Assembly (NCBI GenBank): GCA_003665825.1
Contig: QPFY01000011.1
Span: 310,001-374,000 of the forward strand
Reading direction: 5' to 3'
Origin: Microbotryum silenes-acaulis
Taxonomy: Eukaryota > Basidiomycota > Microbotryomycetes > Microbotryales > Microbotryaceae
DNA length: 64,000 nt
Below are positions 20,496 through 31,703 of the stretch, in pieces (position 1 is the first letter of the stretch; each line of letters begins with the position of its first letter). Below the pieces are notes generated by a model that did not search any database, was not told the DNA's origin, and worked only from the letters and a program-made list of their open reading frames with translations. The position numbers and the translations under genes are program-made.

Positions 20496-21894
20496 ATGTC
20501 GAATGGAGGAGCCGTACCCGGTGTATGGCGTAGAGGAGGCGGTGCAACTGGCTCGTCCACTTCGAATGCACCCACTCGTCATCATCATGCCCCCTCTAAT
20601 AGCCGTGGAAGTGGACGAGGTGGGGCCGCAACCGCACCAGCAAGCGGAGCAGCACGCGGTGCATACTCCGCGTCGCACCAAGCTATCTCGAGTCAGGGGT
20701 TCACCACCGCCCGAGCATCGATAGGGAGGAAGGTCGATCGGATGGAGTTGCTGCAGAGTCCGAGTCGGGGGTTGAATGGGCAGGCCGACGGCGTAGAGAG
20801 GTGAGCGATCGCAGTCTGAGGGGATACCGTATTTATTTTGGGGGCTGACTTTGGCCGATATGTTTGGTGTACTAGTCTTCAAGATCCTTCAACCCAAGAA
20901 AACTTTTACGACTGGATCCGAGCTAAAATTGGCCAATTCGATACGACCTGGGACGCGGGAACTTCTTCCTCGGGCAACTCAAAGCCGCCCCACCTCTCCC
21001 CGAAGGCGCAACAAGAGCTGGGCATCATCCTGCTGGATCTGAGAAAGCTGCGCGAAGGTTTGACGTGTTTGAGGAGGGACGATGCTTTTGCTCTCAAAGG
21101 TATGTTCCCGATTGACAAATTCGATCTGGAAACCCTTCCCCTAAGATTCAATCTTCGTTTCCTCAGTGTACGAAACCTCGGTCCTCCTCTCCCTTCGAGG
21201 ATCCAACTGGTCCGTCGTCGGCACATGTCTCCCTTCCCTCGTATCGATGCTCTCTCAACCACAACACCAACCCAAACTCACCTCACCCGACTCCCTCCCC
21301 CTTTCGACCCTCTCGCTCTCCGAAACCCCACCCCCACCCCCACCCTCCATATCTACCCCACCCCCCTCCTCCCTTCCCGACCCTAAAAGCTACTACACTT
21401 CCCTCCATCTCCTCTTCCTCCTCTCCTCCACCAAAACATCCCCTACCAATCCCTCTCTAGCAAGCCAAAGCGTCTCGGACGGTAAAACCGCACCTGATCA
21501 TCTTACTTTCTGGGCGACGTGGGAGGGTTTGGAACCTCAAGTTCGACGATCGCCTTGGGTTCAAGGTGTGAGACAGCTTTCGAGTCTCTTGTTGCGAGGC
21601 GATTATATCCGATTCGGGAGGATCCTCTCCTCGTCAATTCAAGCACCGTCAAAGTATCCCTCGACGACCGTCTGGGATCCTCTCCAACTCGTCCTCATCG
21701 AACGCTTCGTCCCTTTCGTACGAACCAAAGCTTGGGAGAGGATGAGCAAGAGTTACAAGCTCAAGTCGGATCTGGAGGATTGGGGCTGGTTGAGTAAGGT
21801 GTTGTTGTTCGATTTGGAAGGAGCGGAAGGTAGGCAGGACGGAAAGGAGAGGTGTCGCAAGTGGGTTGAAGAGTTTGTGAGAGGTAGAGGCTGA
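20496..21894 (+). CDS. SAC3/GANP/THP3-family protein
   Basis: Three exons (20496-20800, 20876-21099, 21167-21894) join in phase to 418 residues. The N-terminus is a low-complexity Gly/Ser/Ala/Arg region. The central part (LREGLTCLRRDDAFALKVYETSVLLSLRG) matches the start of the SAC3 helical domain, where family members read LTVQ..N.FTVKVYE.HARIAL. Later helices (YYTSLHLLFLLSS, GVRQLSSLLLRGDYIRFGRIL, LIERFVPFVRTKAWERMSKSY) follow the same domain, interrupted by a Pro/Ser/Thr-rich insert. THP3-type proteins act in transcription elongation and mRNA processing with Csn12. The related CSN8/PSMD8/eIF3K fold is an alternative. An earlier in-frame ATG at 20385 would add 37 residues. Confidence 0.55.
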
Positions 21895-22199
21895 GGTTGC
21901 CTTAAAGCAAGGCTCGAAGCATCTGATAGACTGTTTGCTCTTCTGTTGTTGTAATCATCAGTTTAATCTTTGAATCGAGCCACAAGTGTCCGACTTGAGG
22001 ACTTTACATTGCATCTGCACTTCCTGTTTCATCCGGTCAGCCAAGAAAGGAAGGCTCATGGCATCGACGATGCATGAAGATCAAGCAGACACAAAACGAC
22101 ATAAAAGACCGAGACACCAAAAATGAAGGTACACGCGCACAAATGAAAATAGTACCGCCATAAAGAGGATAAGAGGGTCATATACTATGGTGAGACGAA
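21895..22199. other. Convergent intergenic spacer
   Basis: These 305 bases lie between the 3' ends of two convergent genes. I see AT-richer sequence with possible polyadenylation signals and no gene. Confidence 0.4.
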
Positions 22200-25100
22200 T
22201 CACGTATGGGACCATAAGGAGGGGTGAAGCGCCCCCGAGTTTGATCCACGCATCGTCGTTGTTATCTGGGCAGTTGAGGATGCCTCGTCGTCCACTGTGG
22301 AGGAGGAAGGGGTAGCCTTGGACAAAAAGGATGGTTGACCCAATGAGGATGAGGCCACTCGAGCTTCCTCTTCGCCCCCTCTGAAACGTTGCATCACCAA
22401 TGTTCGCGCCCCATCCTCACTCGGTCTTTTGGATCCCCCGACAACGGTGCCGTCACCCCTCTCTGCCATCACCTTGTCATCAACGACCTCGCCCGATCCT
22501 TGCCGCTCCATCTTCCGCCGAGTACGTATCCCTCGAACGAGTCCGATCAAAATCCACACGAGGTCGACGATCAATAACGCGAACAAGGCGATGACGATGA
22601 CGGCCTCGACGACGATGATGACGGCGCCGATGACGACTCGGACGATCTCGTTCAGCCCTATCGAGCGATTGAACGAGATCAACGCGCCGAAGATCGCGCA
22701 CTTGAGGATTTGGAGCAGGATGCGGAATGCGTTCGATGACTTGTCCGTCCAGGGCACGGTCGCGCACATGAAGATGAGGATGAAGAGCTCGATGACGAGC
22801 ATGGCGACGGATTGGACCCAGCCGCGGTTCTGAGGTTGGCGTCGAGAAGGATCAGAACGAACGTCAGCACCGATGTGGCATAGGCATACAGCAGAGCCCT
22901 TCTATGACTTACCTGAGCAAAGGCGATGAATGCCGCCTCAGCAAAGGAAGCCACGAGAAGTGGAATGAAGAACGACCACCTCGCAGGCTTGAACGGGTTC
23001 CAGAAAGGGGCGTAGGCCGCGCCACCCGAGACGAGCAGCTTGTCGGCCGAATGCCGGCGAACATTCCGGATGCAGAGGAATGTGAGACCGGCGAGAGAAG
23101 CTGTTGTGGTAAGGAAAATAAAGACTGAAAGAATGATAGGTGCGTAGGACTGAGAGACAAGGAAGGCTGGCTTGGATCAGTAAAAGAGACTCGCTTCCCA
23201 GAAGCCGAGGGTGGTAGGCTCACATCGGAAGAGCCGAGCTTCCACTGGAAGAAGGTAAACAGTGTCAATGGAAACCACGAGATGAGAAGCTGCAGAAGCG
23301 ACGACGAGGTACAAATCAGTTTTGAGATCTGTATTGTGTATTGCGCAGCTCAGTGGACCACTCACCACTCGTAACGCGGTGGAGAGGAAGAGCGTTGAAG
23401 CCACGCCGTGTCGAATGTCGAGGCTACGCTTTCCACCGTTGCGCTTGGCGGCCTTCCACGACATCAAGCCAAAGGGGATCGCAAGGATGATGGCGACAGC
23501 GAGAAGTAACGCGAGAAGGAGTAAGAAGGAGAGGAAAACGGTCATGAAGGCATTGTAAGGTGAGATGTGCCACTGGAACACGAAGCGAGGAATACCAAAG
23601 TCGAGCGACGAGTAGGTATCCTGTTCGGTCACCTTGGGAACGGCATAATCTGCGGTCGTCGTCGTCAGATCCGTTCCATTCAAAGTCCTCTTCCTGATCG
23701 TCGTAACGGCATGGTCCGCAGCCTCGGCCAGCCGAGTTTGCAGATTGCTAGTCCACGGTCGGCTGCCTCGTGCGTTCCATGACGTTGATGTGTTGAAGGC
23801 AGCAGAGGGAGGTAGGCTAGCCAGCATGTCGGAGAGAAAGGTTGAACGCCTAGCCAGGTTTGACGCCTGTCGACTCGAAGTCGCGAACGAGACCTGTCGC
23901 GCCTTTTCGGTCCCACCTACGAGGTTCAGCGACCCCGCAAGACGGGTCAAGTTGCCCCCTGTTCGATCACGTAGGTCGTCGATCGACTGCTGGAAAGGCT
24001 GGATATAGACTAGGCCCAAGGCCCATGCAAAGTTTGTGGTGAAGCTGTTGTAGATGAGCGGGTAGTCGAGGGAGAGCAAACCCGAGACGGCGACAAATTG
24101 ATACCAGCCAATGATCTCAAGCAGCCTTTCTTTCGTCCGACCTCGCTGCATCGCTTCGGTGTCACCTTGCCAAAAGTTCACGAACATCCGTAGCAGTCCG
24201 AGTACGATCGCACCGAGCATGAGTCCAGCGGTTGCCCACGATACGCCTGCCCATCGCACCGACTCGCCGTTGCTCAATCGCACCCGCAGGCAAGTCGCTT
24301 CCGATCCGTCAGCGACGCTCAGAAGCCTAACGGTCGCGACGGCTTCCAAATCGGGTATCCGATAGCCAATCGCAGGGATTTTGACATCGTCTTGGATGGA
24401 GGTAGGGAGCGGTAACGCTAGACAGGAGGGAAGACAACACACGGCATCAACTTCGAGGTCAGCTCGATCAGCGTCGATCGAGTCGTTGCCGGAAAACTCA
24501 CTCGCGCTGGCGACGAAGTCGTACTGCGGCAGGGGACACATGACACCGCTGAGGGTGGTGCACAGGTTGATGCTCACGTTGACGGCTAGAGGTAGAGGTT
24601 TTGTCGTTCAGCTTGGGCGTCGCAATGAAGAGAACAAATGTCTGGTGTCCGGCAAAGACGGTGCCACCAATTGCAGCGCCGAAGATATGATCGGGCTGCC
24701 GAGCCCGCGAGCGAGCAAGTGAGAACTTACCTTGGATCCCATAGGCAGTCAACTGCAACGAGATGATGGCTCTAGTGTCGGGCTCAACACTCGCGGCATT
24801 GATGTCGAACGATATGGTTTTGTCGATATCTGCGGAGTGTTGATAGAGGGGGTCAGTCTCAGTGTTCACTTTCGCAGGCCGAACCGAGACACCCGAGCTC
24901 GGCAACTCCGAGGTCGGGGCGCCCTGGCGGGCTGGGCCGGCCAACTCGACGGCCGAAATCGGACCATGGACTCACTGTCGTACTGCAGCAAAAACTCTTT
25001 AACTTCGATCGCTCGAGCTGCAGAGCAATACGAGACCGCACTGGCATCTGCACGACCCAGTAGGGATCCAGCAGCGAGATGATGGCGAGGACGATCGAGG

Positions 25101-25289
25101 GCGATTAGTCGATACGAAAACGGAGCATGCAGTGTCAGTCTCAACTCGGTGTGCCACGATGTCGTCGCGGCTCAGCCGACGCGACCCCGGCGTCAGTGCC
25201 AGCTTACAGAATACTTCCGACTTGGCGACAACATTGGTAGCGAGCAGTGCGACCCAGACGAATGTGATTGTTGATGACCGCCAAAGCAT
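22200..25289 (-). CDS. TRP-like / flavin-carrier (Flc) family membrane protein
   Basis: The start MLWRSSTITFVWVALLATNVVA is a clear signal peptide. Next come exons of an ML-like lumenal domain (ISFDINAASVEPDTRAIISLQLTAYG; then INLCTTLSGVMCPLPQYDF with conserved Cys). The large exon 23177-24577 holds several membrane helices (AGLMLGAIVLGLLRMFVNF; FVAVSGLLSLDYPLIYNSF; FLSFLLLLALLLAVAIILA) separated by a long lumenal loop. More helices follow in the exons at 22800-23170 and 22200-22802 (IGAVIIVVEAVIVIALFALLIV), then a Ser-rich cytosolic tail. This order is that of fungal Flc/Pkd2 proteins, which act in the ER or plasma membrane in cell-wall integrity, calcium and possibly flavin transport. Exon joins in the N-terminal domain (24880-25289) were not all fixed. 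Confidence 0.75.
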
Positions 25290-25958
25290 GATGGCGCAAT
25301 GCCCCAGCGCTCGTGAATAGGTGGAGGGTAGAGGTCCAAGCCAACCTCTCCTCCCTTTCGCGGCTACCAGCAGAGCCGAAGGGGTCTGCGCGAGGCTGCG
25401 CGCAGCCGAGCCAGTCGATGACATCAACGCGGAATGGTCGTCCGAGGTTGCGCGAGCGTGTCCGCCTCCACATTGACATCGAGTCAAGTACCGCGTATAA
25501 CTGTAATCACATATCATCTACATCTACATAAAATAATGCGCAACTAAATAAGGTTCTCAGCCGCGCGCGCCGATCTTTCCCCCTCCCCCCCCCCCCCCCA
25601 CGGTCCGGGAGGTGCGGGCGGAGCTCGCAACGACCTTCATTTACGCAGGGAGGTAGGCGCGGAGCGCCCCCCCGAGCCCTAGTCTAACCTAAAATTGAGT
25701 CAGGATTGTGGCCATCATCTCGACCGGCTCAGGACTGCAGCCCCTGTCTAAGTCTCGGCCAGGGTCCTTCCCACGTAACCCTTCACGCGAGCTTGCGCAC
25801 GTCAAAGCGTTGCCCACGAAGTCATAGGTAACGTATCCAAATTTGAAATGCGAAGTTGGGAACAGCGCCATGTGTGTCTTTAGAAGCTGGAAACAGCAAC
25901 AGATGTGTGTTTTTCTAGATTAGATCAATTACAGACGGACTCCATCCCCCTCTCCCAC
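25290..25958. other. Intergenic; C-homopolymer
   Basis: This is the upstream side of the Flc-like gene and the downstream side of CPA1. It contains a long run of C near 25583-25600 and a GC-rich inverted-looking block, but no gene. Confidence 0.45.
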
Positions 25959-27381
25959 TCAAAGATGAGCCTCAGGGTGGGTCAAACTAATGACCGAAGG
26001 CTGTCCTCCCGCCTTGGACAAGACCCTGCACTCGTCGACGAAGCTGGTGAACATGTTGATCGTGTCGAGCGGTCCACCGGCCGACTCGGGGTGGAACTGC
26101 ACGCCCCACACGCGCTTGCCCGAGGCTGCGGTCGATTTGATGCCTTCAACCGACGCATCGTTGGCGTTGAGGAAGAAGGGTTCCCAGCCTTTGGGGAAGG
26201 GGTCCACAAGTTCGAGCGCATATTGGTCTATTGAATTGAAGTAAGTCCAGAGTAGTCAGCGTGTGCTCTACACGTCAGAAGAGCACGTTCTGACAGGAGA
26301 ACTCACGGTTCTGTGAGGTGACGTAGACGCGACCGGCCTTGATCGCACCGGACGAAGCGAGGGCGAGCACGGGCTGATTGTGGCCTCGATTGCCGAAGCG
26401 CATCCTGTACGCGTCCAAACCGGCGGCAAGACCGATGATTTGGTGACCCATGCAGATACCGAAGACGGGCTTGTCCCACTCGTTGATCGTCTTGCGCACG
26501 TACACGGCCGCTTCCATACAATGTTTGGGGTCACCGGGACCGTTGGATAAAAACAGGCCGTCGAACTGATCGCGCACGGTGTTGAAGTCAAAATTCCAGG
26601 GGAAGACGGTCACGGAAGCACCACGACGCGTCAACGAGCGGAGGATATTGGCCTTGGCGCCAAAGTCAAGCAGCGCGATCTTGACATCGCCCTCGGGGTT
26701 CAAGGTGTAGACCTCTTTGGTCGAGACCTGGTCAACCAGGTTCTCAATCGAAGGATCCCAGAAGTCGGCCGCAGCGGGCACGACTTCGTGGCCCTCACCA
26801 GTCGAAAGCTTGGACAGGGTCGAGCCTCGGTTACGGAGCAGGGTTGTGATCGCACGCGTGTCGACGCCGGTGATACCGGGGACCCCGTGGCGATCGCACC
26901 ACTCGTGCAAGGACTCGACGGCTTGATAGTGCGAGTACTTTTCGGCGAGGTTGCCGACGATGACCCCGGCGCATTGCACGCCGTTGGACTCGAGCAAGAG
27001 GGGGGGTCCGTTGGGGTCCTGAATCGAGGCGTTGTTGGGAACACCGTAGTTACCAATGAGCGGGGTGGTGAAGACGATGAACTGGCCTCGGTACGAAGGA
27101 TCGGTCATGGACTCGGTGTAGGAGGTGATGGAGGTGCTGAAGACGGATTCGCCGTAGCGGGAGATGGGGGCACCAAAGGCTTTTCCCTCGAAGCGCTCAC
27201 CGGTCTTGAAGTGCAGCGACGCGGGGCGGTTGGGGTCGAAGAGGTTAGTGCTCTTACCCGAGGTCGGGGTCATGGTCGCCGAAGCAGGGCGTTGCGCATG
27301 GGTCGCCAACGAGCGGAGGGAGAAGCGAGCGGCAGTAGCGTTGCGCCAGAGCGGAGAGGGGCGAGTCGCTGCGGCGAGCAT
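25959..27381 (-). CDS. CPA1: Carbamoyl-phosphate synthase, arginine-specific, small (glutaminase) subunit
   Basis: Two exons (27381-26307 and 26227-25959, 79-nt intron, phase-consistent at TSQN/HQYALELVDPF) give 447 residues. Residues 1-35 (LAAATRPSPLWRNATAARFSL) look like a mitochondrial targeting peptide. The CPSase small-chain domain follows (SVFSTSITSYTESMTDPSY), then the class-I glutamine amidotransferase with nucleophile Cys in FGICMGHQIIGLA and the catalytic His-Glu in WGVQFHPESAGG. The enzyme releases ammonia from glutamine for carbamoyl phosphate in arginine synthesis, working with the large subunit (CPA2). Upstream lies a spliced ORF resembling the arginine attenuator peptide, which in other fungi stalls ribosomes when arginine is high. 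The family usually has GICLGHQ; the Met here is a conservative change. Confidence 0.95.
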
Positions 27382-27439
27382 CGTGGTCTAAGTGATATGT
27401 GGGGGCAGATGGATGATAGAGGGGTCGAGATGGTCTCGA

Positions 27440-27670
27440 TCAGTCTTGAGACTTGTGGATGATCGAGTCGAGGTAGTCGTAACGAGTCTGGTTGTGATAA
27501 TAAAACCGGGGCGACGGGCGTGACGGAGCGGATAAGATAAGGCAAGGCGGCGAGGCAAGCGAGCGTGTCAGTCGAGCTCGAGTGCGAGTCCAGTACCAGC
27601 CACAATGGCTCACCTCTGAGCCGATATAGCCAGCTAGCCTGTGGTATCGAGAAGGGGCACAAAGTTGCAA
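27440..27670 (-). CDS. Candidate arginine-attenuator-like upstream ORF of CPA1 (spliced)
   Basis: Two pieces (27670-27614 and 27487-27440) join across a 126-nt GT-AG intron to encode 34 residues starting MQLCAPSRYHRLAG and ending TRYDYLDSIIHKSQD. The stop lies 58 nt before the CPA1 ATG. The C-terminal part follows the spacing of the fungal arginine attenuator peptide core, T-x-x-D-Y-L-x-x-x-(L/I)-x-(R/K), although the usual Trp is His here. The intron length is a multiple of three without a stop, so the unspliced frame is open too. The function is inferred from position and this motif. Confidence 0.45.
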   Translation of the reverse strand: MQLCAPSRYHRLAGYIGSEVSHCGWYWTRTRARLTRSLASPPCLILSAPSRPSPRFYYHNQTRYDYLDSIIHKSQD

Positions 27671-29101
27671 CTCGGATGTCAGTCACTGCTGCTATGGGCC
27701 GCCATCGACCCGCGACCGAGTCGTGCTGGTGCGAAAGCGTGACTTGACTCGTCGGCCTCGCCGCGTCGTTCGCAAGCCAGTCAATCGCCGCCGGGTGACG
27801 GCGCGAAAGCGACAAAGTCGTGGATATGTCCTTACATGAAACAGTGGGCAGCACGGCGGCGGATTCCAAAGTGGTGGGGTTCAAATGAAGAAACGGGGTT
27901 TGCGTCGCGAAGTAGCGGGTGCAAAGGCGGGCAGGCTTGTTGGGGTGCTGGGCTGCTTGGTGTCGGTGGGTGACGGAGGGAAAAAGGCTTAGGCCGGGCA
28001 GCCGCCCCCACCCTCGCGGCGCTCCTTGGCCCAAAAAGGCCCGAGAGCAACCAAAGCCAAGAGCGCCCGAGTCGCTGCTACCCATGCTACCCAGAGCCTC
28101 TCAGGGGTCCGCTTTACTCCGCGGGAAATCTGTGGGCTCTTGCGAGCATTCCACGGGTAGAGTCTTTGTGGGCTCTGTGGCGACCCTTGTCAAAATCAAC
28201 AGCTCCCACAAATGATTACATCGAGCCGATTGCGCCAATGCGACCATGAAGTGCCAAAGTCGAGCTCCAGATCGAGCAGCGGATTGAACTTGCTCCTCGG
28301 AGCGCATCCCCACTTTGTTGAACCAGGACCTTTCGCAAGAGTCGACGTCGAAGATTCGATGATTTGTTCAGCTTCGTCTACTCATCTAAATCTTCGAGGT
28401 CGACATGACGGTGAAACCTGGTGGACCTCCTCCTCTCACACGGCGCGGTCCGGGTGAACGCTTCCCACCGCCCGGACTGGACCTGAGGCCTGATCAGTGC
28501 CTGCCACGACTCTTAAAGGATACTGTGGGGTTTCGGATGGGGGCTCTACAACAATGAGAAGCGTGGCCCCTGGGGCGTGAGCATCTCTGTAATGAGAGGA
28601 GGGAGTTTGGACTCGAAAAGCTCTACATGGTCGTACTGTATCCATTCGCTGAGGCGATCGAGCCATTGCACCCTCATTGCCTGGACCTCACCGATTCAAG
28701 GGTGAATCTAAGATCATCCTCCTCTCGCGGTTCCCAGTCAAGAGTATTACTTGGGAAGATCTTGACGGCAAGCACACGACGACTCGACCTCTCGTTCATC
28801 TTCTGGCCCCCAGGGCGACTATGTTTTTAACTCGATGTTCTTTCAGGCGACATGGCCGGCGCCGTCAAAACCTACTAGCACGTTTCAGGCGCCTCATGCG
28901 TCCCGGGCGTTGACCGGCCCCCACTTGGCGTGGGTCTGCTCGATATACGGGTGACCGTCACGGGCGAACAGATCAGATCGATAGGGGCTAGGGGCATCGC
29001 TGCCAAGGTGAGGCGAGCGAGAATAGTGACCGCGCGAAGCCGCCTGGAACACTGCAGTCGGGGGTTTTCTCACAGGCAACATAGCAAACAAAGAAAAACC
29101 C

Positions 29102-29160
29102 TGAAATGGGAAAAATGTGATCATCCCATTTCAAGGGGGGGGGGGGGGTTGGGTTGGGTT
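29102..29160 (+). repeat. Hairpin plus G14 run with GGGTT repeats
   Basis: Perfect 9-bp arms (TGAAATGGG at 29102-29110, CCCATTTCA at 29125-29133) enclose a 14-base loop. Two bases later come 14 consecutive G and then TTGGGTTGGGTT, a sequence able to form a G-quadruplex. Confidence 0.7.
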
Positions 29161-29280
29161 GCTATGAAAACTGTCCAAACGTTCAATCCCAAGCCGCTTT
29201 GCAGGCCGTCTCGTCTGGCGAGTGTCGGTTTGCGATCCTCGAGCCTCGCGGGGCGACTTAGGAGTCCAGACAATAAGAGA

Positions 29281-29369
29281 CTGACGAGCGTGTAATCCAA
29301 CCGTCAGTTAATTTCATATGATAGTAGCCGTAATGCTAGACGTACCTGACGAGCGTGTAATCCAACCGT
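29281..29369 (+). repeat. 24-bp direct repeat
   Basis: The 24-bp word that starts CTGACGAGCGTGTAATCC and ends AACCGT occurs at 29281-29304 and again at 29346-29369, offset by 65 bp, in non-coding sequence. Confidence 0.8.
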
Positions 29370-29936
29370 GGAGAGAAGACAACGGTTGGTGCGCATCGCC
29401 AGGCTTCACTAAACAAACGCGCGCTTCTAATCAAATAACCGATAGCCGCCTTCCTGCTAATCCTCATTCACAACACACCAACTCAGACCACGCAGCACGG
29501 TGTGACGGGCCGAATGGGTGCTTTCCGGCCTGCATAACTACTAGGAGTTCATTGTCGGCGGGAGTCGGGCTCGTCGCCAAATTATGTTGCGAGAGAATAC
29601 TTGGTAAACCTCTCAGTCGTGCCCTTACTCTCCTGGAGGGACAGAGCTTTTCCCCCGGCGGGCTTGAACTGAAGCTCTCTCGGGGATGCTAGCGGGCTTG
29701 ACAGTACCCAGGAGAGATCAATCGAGAAGGCATAGGGGAATGGAGAGGGTGCAGCTTGTTAATGAACTGCCAGGCTAAGGCGGATCAGCGGCAGCGGCAG
29801 CGGCGCGTCAAGTAAGAGAGTAATAAGAGAGGTAGGGTAATTGGCCTAATGGGACCTCAACTCTTTCGTAGAAGCACGGTCCGGACCTTATCGCTCCCCG
29901 TGTTGCGCGATCATATGCATCCCTCCTTGCGCCGCC

Positions 29937-31025
29937 ATGAGCAACTCCCACCAACCTCTGGCCCACAAGTTGCTACCTCACACAAATGAGGAACCATGCC
30001 ACCCGTCAGATGAAGCGGGCAACAGAACTGGCATGACACAAGCGGTGCGAGAACAAAGGGTGGCATCAGCGCAACTGCCATCAGCACATCCCACCGGCAG
30101 CGTGACCGTCGCCTCACCGCCATTTCGACCCGCGCTCGCACCGGGTAGCAGCCATAGCAAGCTGTCGCAAGTCGATCCGTCCCTCTTCATCAGCAGCTAC
30201 GACGGTGCCAGCTCGCTCCCAGACCTCCATCAATGCGGGATCACGCACATTGTTAACGTCACCTCTGAATACGAGGATTGCTTCCCGTCGCACTTCGTCC
30301 ACCTCCGCCTTCGCGCGAGGGATAAAAGCTCGGAACGACTGGGCCCCTATTTTGACCAAGTCGCTGAGTTCGTCATCAAGGCACAACATGCAGGTGGCCG
30401 AGTGCTCGTGCATTGCCAAGAAGGGATCTCGAGAAGTGCGACCTTGGTCCTCGCGGTCATGATCATCAACGAGAGGCAGACGTTGAATCAAGCTTTCGAT
30501 GCTCTTCGAATCGCCAGACCGGTTATTGAACCCTCTCCAAACTTTTTGAGGGAGTTGAGGGCACTCGAACGTCGCTTGTTTGGCGTTGTAAGCACGAGAA
30601 GTTTAACACCGGCCGAAAAGGCGTCCACCGACGACTTGGAAGCGCCGGATAACATCGACGAAGAGCTGACCCGTCTGACCTCGATGGCCGCCATAAACGA
30701 GACGAGACCGTCAACAGAGGACTTCCGGACCGCCATCGCTCTTGGGCGCGGCATGGATACCTCCAGTGCGTTACCCAAATTCATCAGCGATGCGGTGTAC
30801 AAGACTTTTGATGTTTACGCGCGGCGAGAAGAGCGCGACCTCCGAGCACGCGCCGCATTGGCTCGGTTCTTCAATGCCTTCGTCGATGCAGGAGTGATCG
30901 ACCGCGTCGAGTTGCGGAATATCTTGCAGAAGATCTTTGAGAGCGAGGAATGGGACGATTTCGCGATGGAGGACGTGCCCCATGCCGCGGGATATGCTCG
31001 CGAGTTGCTAGCGCAGTTGACCTAA
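29937..31025 (+). CDS. Dual-specificity protein phosphatase with a C-terminal helical extension
   Basis: A single exon encodes 362 residues. After a disordered N-terminus the catalytic domain starts near residue 75 (SQVDPSLFISSYDGASSLPD) and carries the Cys-based phosphatase signature HCQEGISRS (H-C-x5-R) near residue 159, with the conserved AYxx-like helix replaced by LVLAVMIINER. The general-acid Asp is probably in RLRARDKSS. The family removes phosphate from Ser/Thr and Tyr, often on MAP kinases. Residues 260-362 form an extra helical domain (TAIALGRGMDTSSAL ... ALARFFNAFVDAGVIDRVEL ... NILQKIFESEEWDDF). This resembles helical-repeat ends of MA3/MIF4G type but I cannot assign it. The absence of introns is unusual in this window. 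Confidence 0.8.
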   Translation: MSNSHQPLAHKLLPHTNEEPCHPSDEAGNRTGMTQAVREQRVASAQLPSAHPTGSVTVASPPFRPALAPGSSHSKLSQVDPSLFISSYDGASSLPDLHQCGITHIVNVTSEYEDCFPSHFVHLRLRARDKSSERLGPYFDQVAEFVIKAQHAGGRVLVHCQEGISRSATLVLAVMIINERQTLNQAFDALRIARPVIEPSPNFLRELRALERRLFGVVSTRSLTPAEKASTDDLEAPDNIDEELTRLTSMAAINETRPSTEDFRTAIALGRGMDTSSALPKFISDAVYKTFDVYARREERDLRARAALARFFNAFVDAGVIDRVELRNILQKIFESEEWDDFAMEDVPHAAGYARELLAQLT

Positions 31026-31703
31026 GTGCAGATTCGCTGCCACCACTAAGGTGGCCCGTCACAAGCCGACGCGAGGCACCACCTTGCCAAAGCAGGACAG
31101 CCGAGCCTTGGCAAGTCGAACATCACACCCTCGACGCTTCTCTCCCTCTTGTCCCTACTCGTCTTCAGTGAGCACGCAACATCATGCTTAAACGGCCGGC
31201 CAGGAGCCTCGGAGGAGATAGCACGCAATAGCTGATTCTCGGTTTCAAGAGATGCAATGATTCAAAAAAAAACTATATACATAACTTCCCCGACAATCCA
31301 GGAAGAGTTTGTCAAGAATCCAATCATACCTTATTGTCTCTTAATACTATTTATTCACTTTCATGCCCCTACTTCATTCGTACTAGCTAGCTTCATCTCT
31401 CCTCAATTCGTCGTTCTGTGCCTGCCAGATCCCAGCGCCTGATTGAGTTCCGGTTGACACGTCGGATTCGGTTGAAGTCGCGCGCCCTGCGGGCGCTCGT
31501 CTCTCTTCCTTCTCCATCTATCTTCCATCCTCTATCTTGCGCTCGTACTCAACTGCTTGAGTCGGGATCCAGGTCAGTCTCCCTGCAATCTCGATCTATC
31601 TTTCATCCTCTATTTTGCGCTTGTACTCAACTGCTTGAGTCGGGATCCAGTCCTCAATACTTCTAATAGAGTTAAGAGATCCAGTTGGAGGATCCAGGGT
31701 TCT
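31026..31703. other. Convergent intergenic region with a tandem duplication
   Basis: This lies between the 3' ends of the phosphatase and the dehydrogenase. It is AT-richer at 31250-31400 and contains the imperfect 78-bp-period duplication listed separately. No gene is seen. Confidence 0.5.
31515..31650 (+). repeat. Imperfect tandem duplication, period 78 bp
   Basis: About 56 bp (TCTATCTTCCATCCTCTA ... TTGAGTCGGGATCCAG) occur twice with roughly four mismatches, 78 bp apart. Each copy contains a small hairpin ACTCAA-CTGC-TTGAGT. Confidence 0.75.

Larger units (their letters stand above)
27671..29936. other. Long intergenic region without a recognised gene
   Basis: The first 400 bases are probably the CPA1 promoter. 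The rest has short frames on both strands with no domain signal. It contains a hairpin followed by a G-run (29102-29160), a 24-bp direct repeat (29281-29304, 29346-29369) and a short GGCAGC run near 29790. Confidence 0.45.

Noticed and set aside
29135..29160. GGGTT repeats as an internal telomere tract.
   Set aside because: Only two or three TTGGG units are present after a G run, and basidiomycete telomeres are normally TTAGGG-type; no array is seen.
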